DNA of 64,000 bases, taken from positions 7,417-71,416 of the forward strand of contig NZ_JAOVQN010000022.1 of assembly GCF_025673445.1 (NCBI RefSeq), given 5' to 3'. Numbering within the stretch: position 1 is the stretch's first letter; each line of letters begins with the position of its first letter. Both the position numbers and the translations under genes were made by a program. Positions 1-7,425 of this stretch are shown here, one piece after another. This DNA comes from Ruegeria_B marisflavi. GTDB taxonomy: Bacteria > Pseudomonadota > Alphaproteobacteria > Rhodobacterales > Rhodobacteraceae. The notes beneath the pieces are model-generated. The model saw nothing but the letters and a program-made list of their open reading frames with translations, ran no database searches and was not told the origin of the DNA.

Positions 1-528
1 TTCATACTGTCGGCCGAGATCATGACCATCATTCTGGCCGCCATTCCCGAAAGCGGGTTCTGGATGGAGGCGGCGACTTTGGCGGTGGCGGGGATCGGCA
101 TCACAATTGCGGTCTACGGATCCGTGGCGTTGATCGTGAAGGCCGACGACTTTGGCCTGTTTCTGGCGGAAAACGGACGTCTGGGGGCGACGCGCGCCTT
201 TGGCAGGGGGCTGGTACGGGGAATGCCGCGTTTCATGCACCTGCTGACCGTGGTGGGCACAGCGGCGATGCTGTGGGTTGGCGGGTCGATCGTCATTCAT
301 GGCATGGAAGAGTTGGGCTTTGACTGGCTAGGCCATTTGATCCACGACTGGGCCTATGCCGTGGGTCATTTGGTTCCTGCGGCGTGGATCGGGCCGGTGG
401 AATGGATCGCCAAGGCTGCCATGGATGGCGTCTTTGGGCTGGCGCTCGGCATTCTGTTGATCCCGTTGGCGACAAAAGTCATCGCGCCGGTGCTGTCGGC
501 AGTCACCGGCAAAAAGAACACACATTAA
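1..528 (+). CDS. DUF808 family inner-membrane protein, 3' part
   Basis: The frame is open from the first base (F-I-L-S-A-E-I before the Met at 22), so the gene starts outside the window and only its C-terminal ~175 residues are seen. They contain several hydrophobic segments (for example TLAVAGIGITIAVYGSVAL and a C-terminal GLALGILLIPLATKVIAPVLSAV) and the KADDFGLFLAE stretch, which I recognise from DUF808 (YedI-type) membrane proteins. The family's function is not known. The gene converges on transketolase, with a shared terminator hairpin between them. Confidence 0.8.
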   Translation, partial: FILSAEIMTIILAAIPESGFWMEAATLAVAGIGITIAVYGSVALIVKADDFGLFLAENGRLGATRAFGRGLVRGMPRFMHLLTVVGTAAMLWVGGSIVIHGMEELGFDWLGHLIHDWAYAVGHLVPAAWIGPVEWIAKAAMDGVFGLALGILLIPLATKVIAPVLSAVTGKKNTH

Positions 529-536
529 CAACGAAC

Positions 537-560
537 AGGGCGGCACATGGCCGCCCTTTC
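537..560. terminator. Bidirectional hairpin between the DUF808 gene and tkt
   Basis: An 8-bp perfect stem AGGGCGGC/GCCGCCCT with loop ACATG, followed by TT on the + strand. It lies between two convergent genes and could end both transcripts. Confidence 0.65.
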
Positions 561-582
561 CCGATCAGATTGACTGTGGAAC

Positions 583-2604
583 TCAGCCCAGCAGTTCCTT
601 GGCCTTGGCCACGGTCGCAGCCGCAGTGATGCCGAACTTCTCGTAGAGTTCTTCGGCCGGAGCGGAGGCACCGAAGCCGGTCATGCCGATGAAGCCCGCC
701 TTGGCCTCGCGCCCGCGCTCACCCAGCAGCCAGCGATCCCAGCCGCCTGCGCGCATCGCGGCCTCGATGCCCACTCGGACTGGACCGGCAGGCAGAACCC
801 GCTTGCGATAGGCTTCGTCCTGCTCGGCGAACAGTTCCATACAGGGCATCGACACCACGCGGGTGCCAATCCCTTCGGCCTCCAGCGCCGCGCGGGCCTG
901 CATGGCGATCTCGACTTCGGAGCCGGTGGCGATCAGGATCACCTGACGCTTGCCGGTGGCCTCGGCCAGCACATAGCCGCCCTGAGCGGTCAGGTTCTTG
1001 GTCTTGTGCTCGGTGCGCAGTGTCGGCAGGTTCTGGCGCGTCAGCGACAGGACCGAGGGGCTCTGCTGGAAGGTCAGCGCCAGTTCCCAGGCCTCGGCGG
1101 TTTCCACCGTATCGGCGGGGCGGAACACATAGGTGTTGGGCGTGGCCCGGCTGATCGCCAGATGCTCCACCGGCTGGTGGGTCGGACCATCCTCGCCCAA
1201 CCCAATCGAGTCATGCGTCATCACAAAGACCGACGGGATCTTCATCAGCGCGGCCAGGCGCATCGCCGGGCGCGCATAGTCGGTGAAGCACATGAAGGTG
1301 CCGCCATAGGGGCGGATACCGCCATGCAGCGCCATGCCGTTCATCGCCGCCGCCATGCCATGTTCGCGGATACCCCAGTGGATATAGCGACCCTTGCGGT
1401 TTTCCGGCAGGAAGATGCCCAGATCGGCGGTCTTGGTGTTGTTCGACCCGGTCAGGTCGGCCGAGCCGCCGACGGTTTCGGTCATGATCGGGTTGACGAC
1501 CTTCAGCACCTCTTCCGAGCTTTTGCGGGTGGCCCATTTGGGTTGCTCTTCAGACACCTGCTTTTTCAGCGCGCGGATTGCGCCCGACAGCTTCTTGGGC
1601 GCCTCGAACGCATAGGCGCGGGTGAACTCGGCCTGCTTGCGCTCGCTCAGCTCGGCAAAGCGGGCCTGCCAGGCGGCGCGCTCGGCGGCGCCCCGGCTGC
1701 CGATGGCCTCCCAGGCGGATTTCACATCCGCGGGCACCTCGAAGGGCCCATGCGCCCAGCCATAAGCCTCTTTCGCGGCCAGAAGCTGCCCCTGATCGGT
1801 CAGCGCGCCATGACCCTTGGAGGTGTCCTGTGCCGCGTGGCCAAGCGCGATATGGGTCTTGCAGGCGATCATCGTGGGTTTTTTCGAGCCCTTGGCCTGG
1901 ATCAGGGCGGCGTCGATGGCGGCCGGGTCATGGCCGTCGATCTCGATCACATGCCAGCCCGAGGCGGCAAAGCGGCGGACCTGGTCGGTGCGGTCGGCGA
2001 TATCGACGGTACCGTCGATGGTGATGTTGTTGTTGTCCCACAGGACGACGAGCTTGCTCAGCTCCAACCGGCCGGCAAGGCCGATGGCCTCCTGGCTGAC
2101 GCCCTCCATCAGGCAGCCGTCTCCGGCGATCACATAGGTGTAATGGTCGACGACCTTCTTGCCGTATTGCGCGCGCTGGATTTCCTCGGCGATGGCAAAG
2201 CCCACGGCGTTCGAGATGCCCTGACCCAGCGGGCCGGTGGTGGTCTCGATCCCCTTGGCCAGGAAGTTTTCCGGGTGGCCGGCGGTCTTGGCGCCCATCT
2301 GGCGGAAGTTCTTGATCTCCTCCAGTGTTATCTCGGGGTTGCCGGTGAGATAGAGCAGCGAATAAAGCAGCATCGAGCCGTGACCCGCCGACAGGATGAA
2401 CCGGTCGCGGTCGGGCCAGGTGGGGTTGGTGGCGTCGAATTTCAGGTGCTTTTCGAACAGCACGGTGGCGACATCGGCCATGCCCATCGGCATGCCGGAA
2501 TGGCCGGAATTGGCCGCCACAATGGCATCCAGCGTCAGGGCGCGGATGGCAGTGGCCTTGGTCCAGTGGTCGGGGTTCGCAGTGCGCAGCGCAATCAGGT
2601 CCAC
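583..2604 (-). CDS. tkt: Transketolase
   Basis: This is a 673-residue thiamine-diphosphate enzyme that transfers two-carbon ketol units in the non-oxidative pentose phosphate pathway. Visible family motifs are GHSGMPMG near the N-terminus, the GDGCLMEGVSQEA to WDNNNITIDG cofactor-binding stretch, and the central pyrimidine-domain GIREHGMAAAMNG segment. Length is normal for the family. I chose the GTG at 2604 because AAAGGACAAAGCCTC lies just before it and homologues begin at (M)DLIALRTANPDHW. An upstream start at 2655 would add 17 residues of no family character. It is monocistronic, divergent from the coiled-coil/zapA pair. Confidence 0.95.
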   Translation of the reverse strand: MDLIALRTANPDHWTKATAIRALTLDAIVAANSGHSGMPMGMADVATVLFEKHLKFDATNPTWPDRDRFILSAGHGSMLLYSLLYLTGNPEITLEEIKNFRQMGAKTAGHPENFLAKGIETTTGPLGQGISNAVGFAIAEEIQRAQYGKKVVDHYTYVIAGDGCLMEGVSQEAIGLAGRLELSKLVVLWDNNNITIDGTVDIADRTDQVRRFAASGWHVIEIDGHDPAAIDAALIQAKGSKKPTMIACKTHIALGHAAQDTSKGHGALTDQGQLLAAKEAYGWAHGPFEVPADVKSAWEAIGSRGAAERAAWQARFAELSERKQAEFTRAYAFEAPKKLSGAIRALKKQVSEEQPKWATRKSSEEVLKVVNPIMTETVGGSADLTGSNNTKTADLGIFLPENRKGRYIHWGIREHGMAAAMNGMALHGGIRPYGGTFMCFTDYARPAMRLAALMKIPSVFVMTHDSIGLGEDGPTHQPVEHLAISRATPNTYVFRPADTVETAEAWELALTFQQSPSVLSLTRQNLPTLRTEHKTKNLTAQGGYVLAEATGKRQVILIATGSEVEIAMQARAALEAEGIGTRVVSMPCMELFAEQDEAYRKRVLPAGPVRVGIEAAMRAGGWDRWLLGERGREAKAGFIGMTGFGASAPAEELYEKFGITAAATVAKAKELLG

Positions 2605-2856
2605 GAGGCTTTGTCCTTTGGTTTTCGGGCGAGTTGCGCGCTCAATACCACTCACCCCTCAAAGTTCAAGCAGAACGGACCGATGGGGCGACGAGACGGA
2701 TCAGAAGTGGCCTCCAAGTGATTGAAAGCAATGATAGGGGTATTTAGGGTGTCATTTGGTTAGACTACGTCTATTCATCCCAGCACCCGATTCGGACCAA
2801 ATCGGGACCGGTAGCCGGGCAGAGAACAAAAAACGCGTCACACGAAGGTGAGGGGC

Positions 2857-3714
2857 ATGAGCCAGATTGAGGAACTACAGGGCCGTATCTCGGCCGCGAT
2901 GGAGCGGATCAGCGCTGGCGTCGAAAGTCTTGGAAGACCGCAACCGGTTGTTGCCGCGATAGAAGATGTGGAGCCAGATGCCGATCTGGTTGCACAGCTC
3001 GAGGATGAGCGGCTTGCCAATGCCCAGCTTGAGGAACGCCTGAAATCCATCAAGGCAAAGCATGCGGCAGAGATCGAAGCACTGACATCGCAAGACGACG
3101 GGGCGGCAGACGCGGACGAACTGGACCGTTTGCGCAGCGAACTGGATGAGGCTCGGCGCACGTTGTCCGAGGCACAGTCAAAGCTGGAGGCGGCGGCATC
3201 CGAGCAAGAGGCGGAAGATCGCGCGGCAATGCAAGGGGAGATCGAGGCACTTCGCGCCCAGGTCGAAAGCGCCGAGGATATCGCGCCGCTCAAGGCTGAA
3301 CTGGAACAGCTCAGGTCTCAGACTGTCAACCCGGAGCTGCTGGAGCAGTTGCGTGAGGAGAATGCCGCACTCAAGGCCGAGTTGAGCAATTCCGAGCGTC
3401 TGTCCGAGCTGCTGGCCGAGTTGGAGATGCTGCGCGCGGAGCGGGTCAGTCACGGAGAGGCGATGTCGCGGCTCGACGGAGATCTGCAACGCCTGCGCAA
3501 GGCAAACGATCAATTGCGAAAGGTCGTATCCGAACTGAGAACGGCCAATGAGGCCGGAGTGGGAGAACCGCACCTGATCAACAGTGCGATGCTGGCCGAG
3601 TTGGAGGCGCTGCGGGCCCAACGGGCGACGGACGCATCAGAGGTGCATGCGGTCCTGAGCAAACTGGGGCCGTTGCTGTCCGCGGCCAACCTGGCAGAAG
3701 GAGAAGATGAGTGA
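2857..3714 (+). CDS. Coiled-coil protein encoded with ZapA
   Basis: A 285-residue, acidic, almost wholly alpha-helical protein without signal peptide or membrane segment. From about residue 45 to the end it is a near-continuous heptad pattern rich in Leu, Glu, Ala and Arg (repeated LxxLRxE motifs such as RLRSELDEARRTLSEAQ). No enzyme motif is seen. Its stop (TGA) overlaps the zapA start by one base, so the two are translationally coupled and a role with ZapA at the division ring is a fair inference. The ATG at 2857 is preferred to the GTG at 2848 because GGTGAGGGGC lies directly upstream. Confidence 0.8.
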   Translation: MSQIEELQGRISAAMERISAGVESLGRPQPVVAAIEDVEPDADLVAQLEDERLANAQLEERLKSIKAKHAAEIEALTSQDDGAADADELDRLRSELDEARRTLSEAQSKLEAAASEQEAEDRAAMQGEIEALRAQVESAEDIAPLKAELEQLRSQTVNPELLEQLREENAALKAELSNSERLSELLAELEMLRAERVSHGEAMSRLDGDLQRLRKANDQLRKVVSELRTANEAGVGEPHLINSAMLAELEALRAQRATDASEVHAVLSKLGPLLSAANLAEGEDE

Positions 3715-4109
3715 TGCCGGAGGTGACGATCCACATCGGGGGCCGGGGATTCGAAGTATCCTGTCAGGAAGGCGAAGAAAGCTACCTGCAAGCGGCTGCA
3801 AAAATGCTCGACGACGAGGCGCAAGTTCTGTCGGATCAGATCGGCCGCATGCCCGAGGCGCGCATGCTGCTGATGGCGGGGCTGATGCTCGCCGACAAGA
3901 CCGCTGCGGTCGAGGACAAGATCAGGGTTGTCGAAGCCAGGCTTGCCGAACGCGAAGCGGAGATCGCCAGTCTGCGCAATGCGCCGGCCCCGGAACCCGA
4001 ACGAGTCGAAATCGCGGTCATCCCGCCCTCTGTCACTGATACGCTGGCCGAACTCGCCGCGCGCGCGGAGGCGCTGGCGGACCAGGTCGAGGAGAAAGCC
4101 GCAGGATAA
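3714..4109 (+). CDS. zapA: Cell division protein ZapA
   Basis: This 131-residue ZapA-family protein binds FtsZ and helps bundle filaments at mid-cell. The N-terminal globular part (VTIHIGGRGFEVSCQEGEE-YLQAAAKMLDDEA) is typical of ZapA, followed by a C-terminal coiled coil (DKTAAVEDKIRVVEARLAEREAEIASL) and an extra Ala/Glu-rich tail. The ATG overlaps the stop of the upstream gene (TGATG), with AGAAGGAG upstream; the GTG one codon earlier is less likely. Four stem-loops follow the stop codon. Confidence 0.88.
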   Translation: MPEVTIHIGGRGFEVSCQEGEESYLQAAAKMLDDEAQVLSDQIGRMPEARMLLMAGLMLADKTAAVEDKIRVVEARLAEREAEIASLRNAPAPEPERVEIAVIPPSVTDTLAELAARAEALADQVEEKAAG

Positions 4110-4128
4110 AGCCCGGCGGGATCTGACT

Positions 4129-4227
4129 AAGACGTTTGAAACATCTTGAAAAAAGGCGCCCTTTGGGGCGCCTTTTTCGACAGGATTTGTATCAAATCCT
4201 GAAAACAAGGTCTTTGAAAGACCTTGT
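4129..4227. terminator. Cluster of four stem-loops between zapA and grxD
   Basis: Four inverted repeats follow one another: 4129-4147 (AAGACGTTT/AAACATCTT, one mismatch), 4149-4177 (AAAAAGGCGCC/GGCGCCTTTTT around CTTTG-G, a classic bidirectional terminator), 4181-4201 (CAGGATTT/AAATCCTG, loop GTATC) and 4205-4227 (ACAAGGTCTT/AAGACCTTGT, loop TGA). Read on the minus strand the last is followed by TTTTC and would be the first terminator met after grxD. Confidence 0.8.
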
Positions 4228-4250
4228 CTGCGATAACCAATCGGAACGGA

Positions 4251-4613
4251 TCAGGCGTTAGCGGCGCGAATCTTGTCGGCGGCGTCCTTGTCATAGACGA
4301 CACCGTTTTCCTCGAACAATGTGTCGAGTTCACCGGAGAGGGTCATCTCGGTGATGATGTCGCAACCGCCGACGAATTCGCCCTTTACGTAGAGCTGCGG
4401 AATGGTCGGCCAGTCGGAATAGTCCTTGATCCCCTGGCGGATTTCGTCATCGGCTAGGACGTTGACGTCCTTGAATGCAACGCCCATGTAGTTCAGAACG
4501 CCGGCAACACGCGAGGAAAAGCCACATTGCGGCATCTCCTTGGTCCCCTTCATGTAGAGCACCACGTCGTTGGCTTTGACGGTTTCGTCGATGCGGGATT
4601 TTGCGTCGGTCAT
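4251..4613 (-). CDS. grxD: Monothiol glutaredoxin, Grx4/GrxD family
   Basis: A 120-residue CGFS-type monothiol glutaredoxin that carries and delivers [2Fe-2S] clusters in the cytoplasm, usually together with BolA. The active site CGFS is at residues 30-33, preceded by KGTKEMPQ. The WPTIPQLYV segment and the GGCDIITEM glutathione-binding region complete the fold. It is encoded just downstream of a bolA gene on the same strand (about 100 bp gap), which fits the known physical partnership. Confidence 0.95.
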   Translation of the reverse strand: MTDAKSRIDETVKANDVVLYMKGTKEMPQCGFSSRVAGVLNYMGVAFKDVNVLADDEIRQGIKDYSDWPTIPQLYVKGEFVGGCDIITEMTLSGELDTLFEENGVVYDKDAADKIRAANA

Positions 4614-4714
4614 TGTCTCGTTTCCTGTTTCGCCGACGGTCGACCGTCAGGCATGTGAACAACTGAATTTTTCCGCCTCTGAGTTCAAGCGATGTATCAG
4701 TCAGTCTTTGGACG

Positions 4715-4951
4715 TTACTCGGGTGCCTTGGTTGTCAGGGCAAGTGCATGCAGCTTGCCGCTGTCGATCTCGGGTCTGACGGCGGCATTTACTGCGCGTT
4801 GTTGCTGAACACGGCTCTGCCCCTTGAAACTTTCATCGATAACTTCCGCCGCCCAATGGTTGCCGTCGCCCGCAAGGTCGGTGATGGTAATCTTTGCCTG
4901 CGGAAAACTGGCCCGGATCAGCGCTTCGATTTCATGGGCTTCCATAGCCAT
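4715..4951 (-). CDS. bolA: BolA family protein
   Basis: A 78-residue BolA-like protein with the family core ITDLAGDGNHWAAEVIDESFKGQSRVQQQRAVNAAV and a C-terminal HALALTTKAP. BolA proteins bind [2Fe-2S] clusters jointly with monothiol glutaredoxins and take part in Fe-S trafficking and iron regulation. The neighbouring grxD supports this. The start at 4951 has CTGGAG eight bases upstream; an internal Met two codons later is less well placed, and a longer version starting at 5041 would add 30 residues without family similarity. Confidence 0.9.
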   Translation of the reverse strand: MAMEAHEIEALIRASFPQAKITITDLAGDGNHWAAEVIDESFKGQSRVQQQRAVNAAVRPEIDSGKLHALALTTKAPE

Positions 4952-5058
4952 GTGATAAACTCCAGATGTATTGCTCTCAGATGTAGAGCGATGCGTCCCT
5001 ACGTGCAAGGGAGCGGCGCACCAATGTGGTGCGCCGTCCAATTTGCAATCTGCCGGGA

Positions 5059-7218
5059 TCAGGCGACGGCGGCTGCAAAGCTGCTGCGGAACAGGGCGGC
5101 CAAGTCGGCAAGCGGCGCCTCGGACGTGCCGATGCGGACAGTCTCGCCGCCAAATCGACCGACGGAGGAGACCTGCACGCCCGCCGTCGCGGCGGCCGTC
5201 ATCAAGGCTTCGGCCTGGTCGAAATTGCAGGCGACCAGGTAGCGCGCTTGGTCCTCGCCGAAGAGGATCTCGGTGCCGGCCGTATCAAGCTGCACTCCGA
5301 CGCCCGCGGCCTCTGCGAGTTCGAATGCAGCCAGCGCCAACCCGCCGTCCCCAAGATCCGTGCAGGCCTTGATCAGGTCGCGGTTGGCGCGGATGAAATC
5401 GCCGTTGCGCTTTTCAGCCTCGAGGTCCACATGAGGCGCGTCGCCGTCCTCGCGGTTGAACACCTCGGCCAGCAGGGCGGATTGCCCCAGGTGACCCGTG
5501 GTTTCGCCGATCAGCAATGCGACATGGCCTTCGCGTACATCCTTACCGATGATCTCTTCGGTCGAGGTCAGCAGGCCCACGGCGCCGATCGTCGGTGTGG
5601 GCAGGATCGCGCTGCCGTCGGTCTCGTTATAAAGCGACACGTTGCCGGACACGATGGGCATGTCGAGCGCCGCACAGGCCGCTCCGATTCCCTTGATCGC
5701 ACCGACGAACTGACCCATGATTTCCGGCTTTTCGGGATTGCCGAAGTTCAGGTTGTCAGTCGAGGCCAGCGGCCGCGCGCCCACGGCGGTCAGGTTGCGA
5801 TAAGCCTCGGCCACCGCCTGTTTGCCGCCTTCCTCCGGGTTTGCGCGCACGTATCGCGGCGTTACGTCACTGGTGAAGGCCAGCGCCTTGTCGGTGCCAT
5901 GCACGCGCACGATTCCGGCGCCCAGACCCGGTGTGCGGGCACTGTCGGCCATGACCATGGTGTCGTATTGTTCGTAGACCCATTGCTTGCCGCCGTAGTT
6001 TGGCGAGCCGATCAGGGCGCGCAGAGCGTCGATCGGGTCGATCTGCGGCACCTCGCCGACAGGAGCTGCGGCCGGGGTAGGGACCCAGGGGCGGTCGTAT
6101 TCAGGCGCTTGTCCTGACAGCGGCGACAGAGGCAGATCGGCGCGGACCTCGCCCTTGTGCATGATGATGAACCGGTCTTCGGCGATGGTTTCACCCACGA
6201 TGGCAAAGTCGAGGTCCCATTTGTCGAATACCGCCTTGGCCTCGACCTCTTTCTCGGGCTTCAGCACCATGAGCATGCGCTCCTGGGATTCCGAGAGCAT
6301 CATCTCGTAGGCGGTCATGTTCTCTTCGCGCTGCGGTACAGCGTCGAGGTTCAGCCGGATGCCCAGGCCGCCCTTGTCACCCATCTCGACCGCCGAACAG
6401 GTCAGACCAGCAGCACCCATGTCCTGGATCGAGATCACGGCGCCGGTCTGCATCAGTTCCAGACAGGCCTCCATCAAGCGCTTTTCAGTGAACGGGTCGC
6501 CCACCTGCACGGTGGGGCGCTTTTCCTCGATCGTGTCGTCAAACTCGGCGCTGGCCATTGTGGCGCCGCCGACGCCGTCGCGCCCGGTCTTGGCGCCCAG
6601 ATAGACCACCGGCATGCCGATGCCCGAGGCGGCAGAGTAGAAGATCTTGTCGCTGTCGGCCAGACCCGCGGCAAACGCGTTCACAAGGCAGTTGCCGTTA
6701 TAGGCGGGGTGGAACCGGACCTCGCCGCCCACACATGGCACGCCGAAACAGTTGCCATAGCCGCCGATGCCCTCGACCACACCATTGACCAGACGCCGGG
6801 TCTTGGGGTGGGACGGCTCGCCAAAGCTGAGCGCGTTCATCGAGGCGATGGGCCGTGCGCCCATGGTAAAGACGTCGCGCAGGATGCCGCCCACGCCGGT
6901 GGCGGCGCCCTGATAGGGTTCGATATAGGACGGGTGGTTGTGGCTTTCCATCTTGAAGACCACCGCCTGTCCGTCACCGATATCGACAACGCCCGCGTTT
7001 TCGCCCGGGCCGCAGATCACCTGCGGGCCGCTGGTGGGAAGGGTGCGCAGCCATTTCTTGGAGGATTTGTAGGAACAATGCTCGTTCCACATGGCCGAGA
7101 AGATGCCCAGCTCGGTAAAGGTCGGTTCGCGCCCGATGATCTCGAGGATCATGTCGTATTCCTCGGGCTTCAGCCCGTGCGCGGCGATCAGGTCCGGAGT
7201 GATTGCGGGCTCTTGCAT
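5059..7218 (-). CDS. purL: Phosphoribosylformylglycinamidine synthase subunit PurL
   Basis: A 719-residue ATP-dependent synthase that converts FGAR and glutamine-derived ammonia to FGAM, the fourth step of purine synthesis. It is the medium form that needs PurS and PurQ, both encoded about 20 kb away in this window. Visible signatures are FSAMWNEHCSYKSSKKWL near the N-terminus, the GPGENAGVVDIGDGQAVVFKMESHNHPS ATP site and two tandem AIR-synthase-like halves (second half from about residue 430, DSARTPGLGAGIVRVHGTDKALA). I chose the ATG at 7218 (MQEPAITPDL); a TTG five codons upstream is possible. Confidence 0.96.
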   Translation of the reverse strand: MQEPAITPDLIAAHGLKPEEYDMILEIIGREPTFTELGIFSAMWNEHCSYKSSKKWLRTLPTSGPQVICGPGENAGVVDIGDGQAVVFKMESHNHPSYIEPYQGAATGVGGILRDVFTMGARPIASMNALSFGEPSHPKTRRLVNGVVEGIGGYGNCFGVPCVGGEVRFHPAYNGNCLVNAFAAGLADSDKIFYSAASGIGMPVVYLGAKTGRDGVGGATMASAEFDDTIEEKRPTVQVGDPFTEKRLMEACLELMQTGAVISIQDMGAAGLTCSAVEMGDKGGLGIRLNLDAVPQREENMTAYEMMLSESQERMLMVLKPEKEVEAKAVFDKWDLDFAIVGETIAEDRFIIMHKGEVRADLPLSPLSGQAPEYDRPWVPTPAAAPVGEVPQIDPIDALRALIGSPNYGGKQWVYEQYDTMVMADSARTPGLGAGIVRVHGTDKALAFTSDVTPRYVRANPEEGGKQAVAEAYRNLTAVGARPLASTDNLNFGNPEKPEIMGQFVGAIKGIGAACAALDMPIVSGNVSLYNETDGSAILPTPTIGAVGLLTSTEEIIGKDVREGHVALLIGETTGHLGQSALLAEVFNREDGDAPHVDLEAEKRNGDFIRANRDLIKACTDLGDGGLALAAFELAEAAGVGVQLDTAGTEILFGEDQARYLVACNFDQAEALMTAAATAGVQVSSVGRFGGETVRIGTSEAPLADLAALFRSSFAAAVA

Positions 7219-7367
7219 CTGTGGTGTTCCCAAGCTGGCCGATGTTGCGCGCCTTTTAGGGCAAGGCCGCGCCGGGGGAAAGGGGCAAGAGGGCGCAGAT
7301 TGCCGGAGAGGGTAACGCTCTTGCGGATGGGCAGCCCGAAACCGGATATGGAAGGATTAGAATGAAA

Positions 7368-7396
7368 GTACCCCGCCACGGATGCGGCGGGGTCTA
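7368..7396 (-). terminator. Hairpin downstream of mscS
   Basis: An 8-bp stem ACCCCGCC (7370-7377) / GGCGGGGT (7386-7393). On the minus strand it is followed by ACTTTCATTC, a weak U-tract. It separates mscS from purL. Confidence 0.5.
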
Positions 7397-7425
7397 GGTG
7401 TTCCGATAGTTTTGCACGGAAATGG

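Noticed and set aside
1006..2721. 571-codon open frame on the + strand
   Set aside because: It lies fully antisense to transketolase, has a composition typical of mirror frames in GC-rich DNA (many His, Arg, Gly) and no family features.
5026..7365. Two long + strand frames across purL
   Set aside because: Both are antisense to purL and show no recognisable domain.
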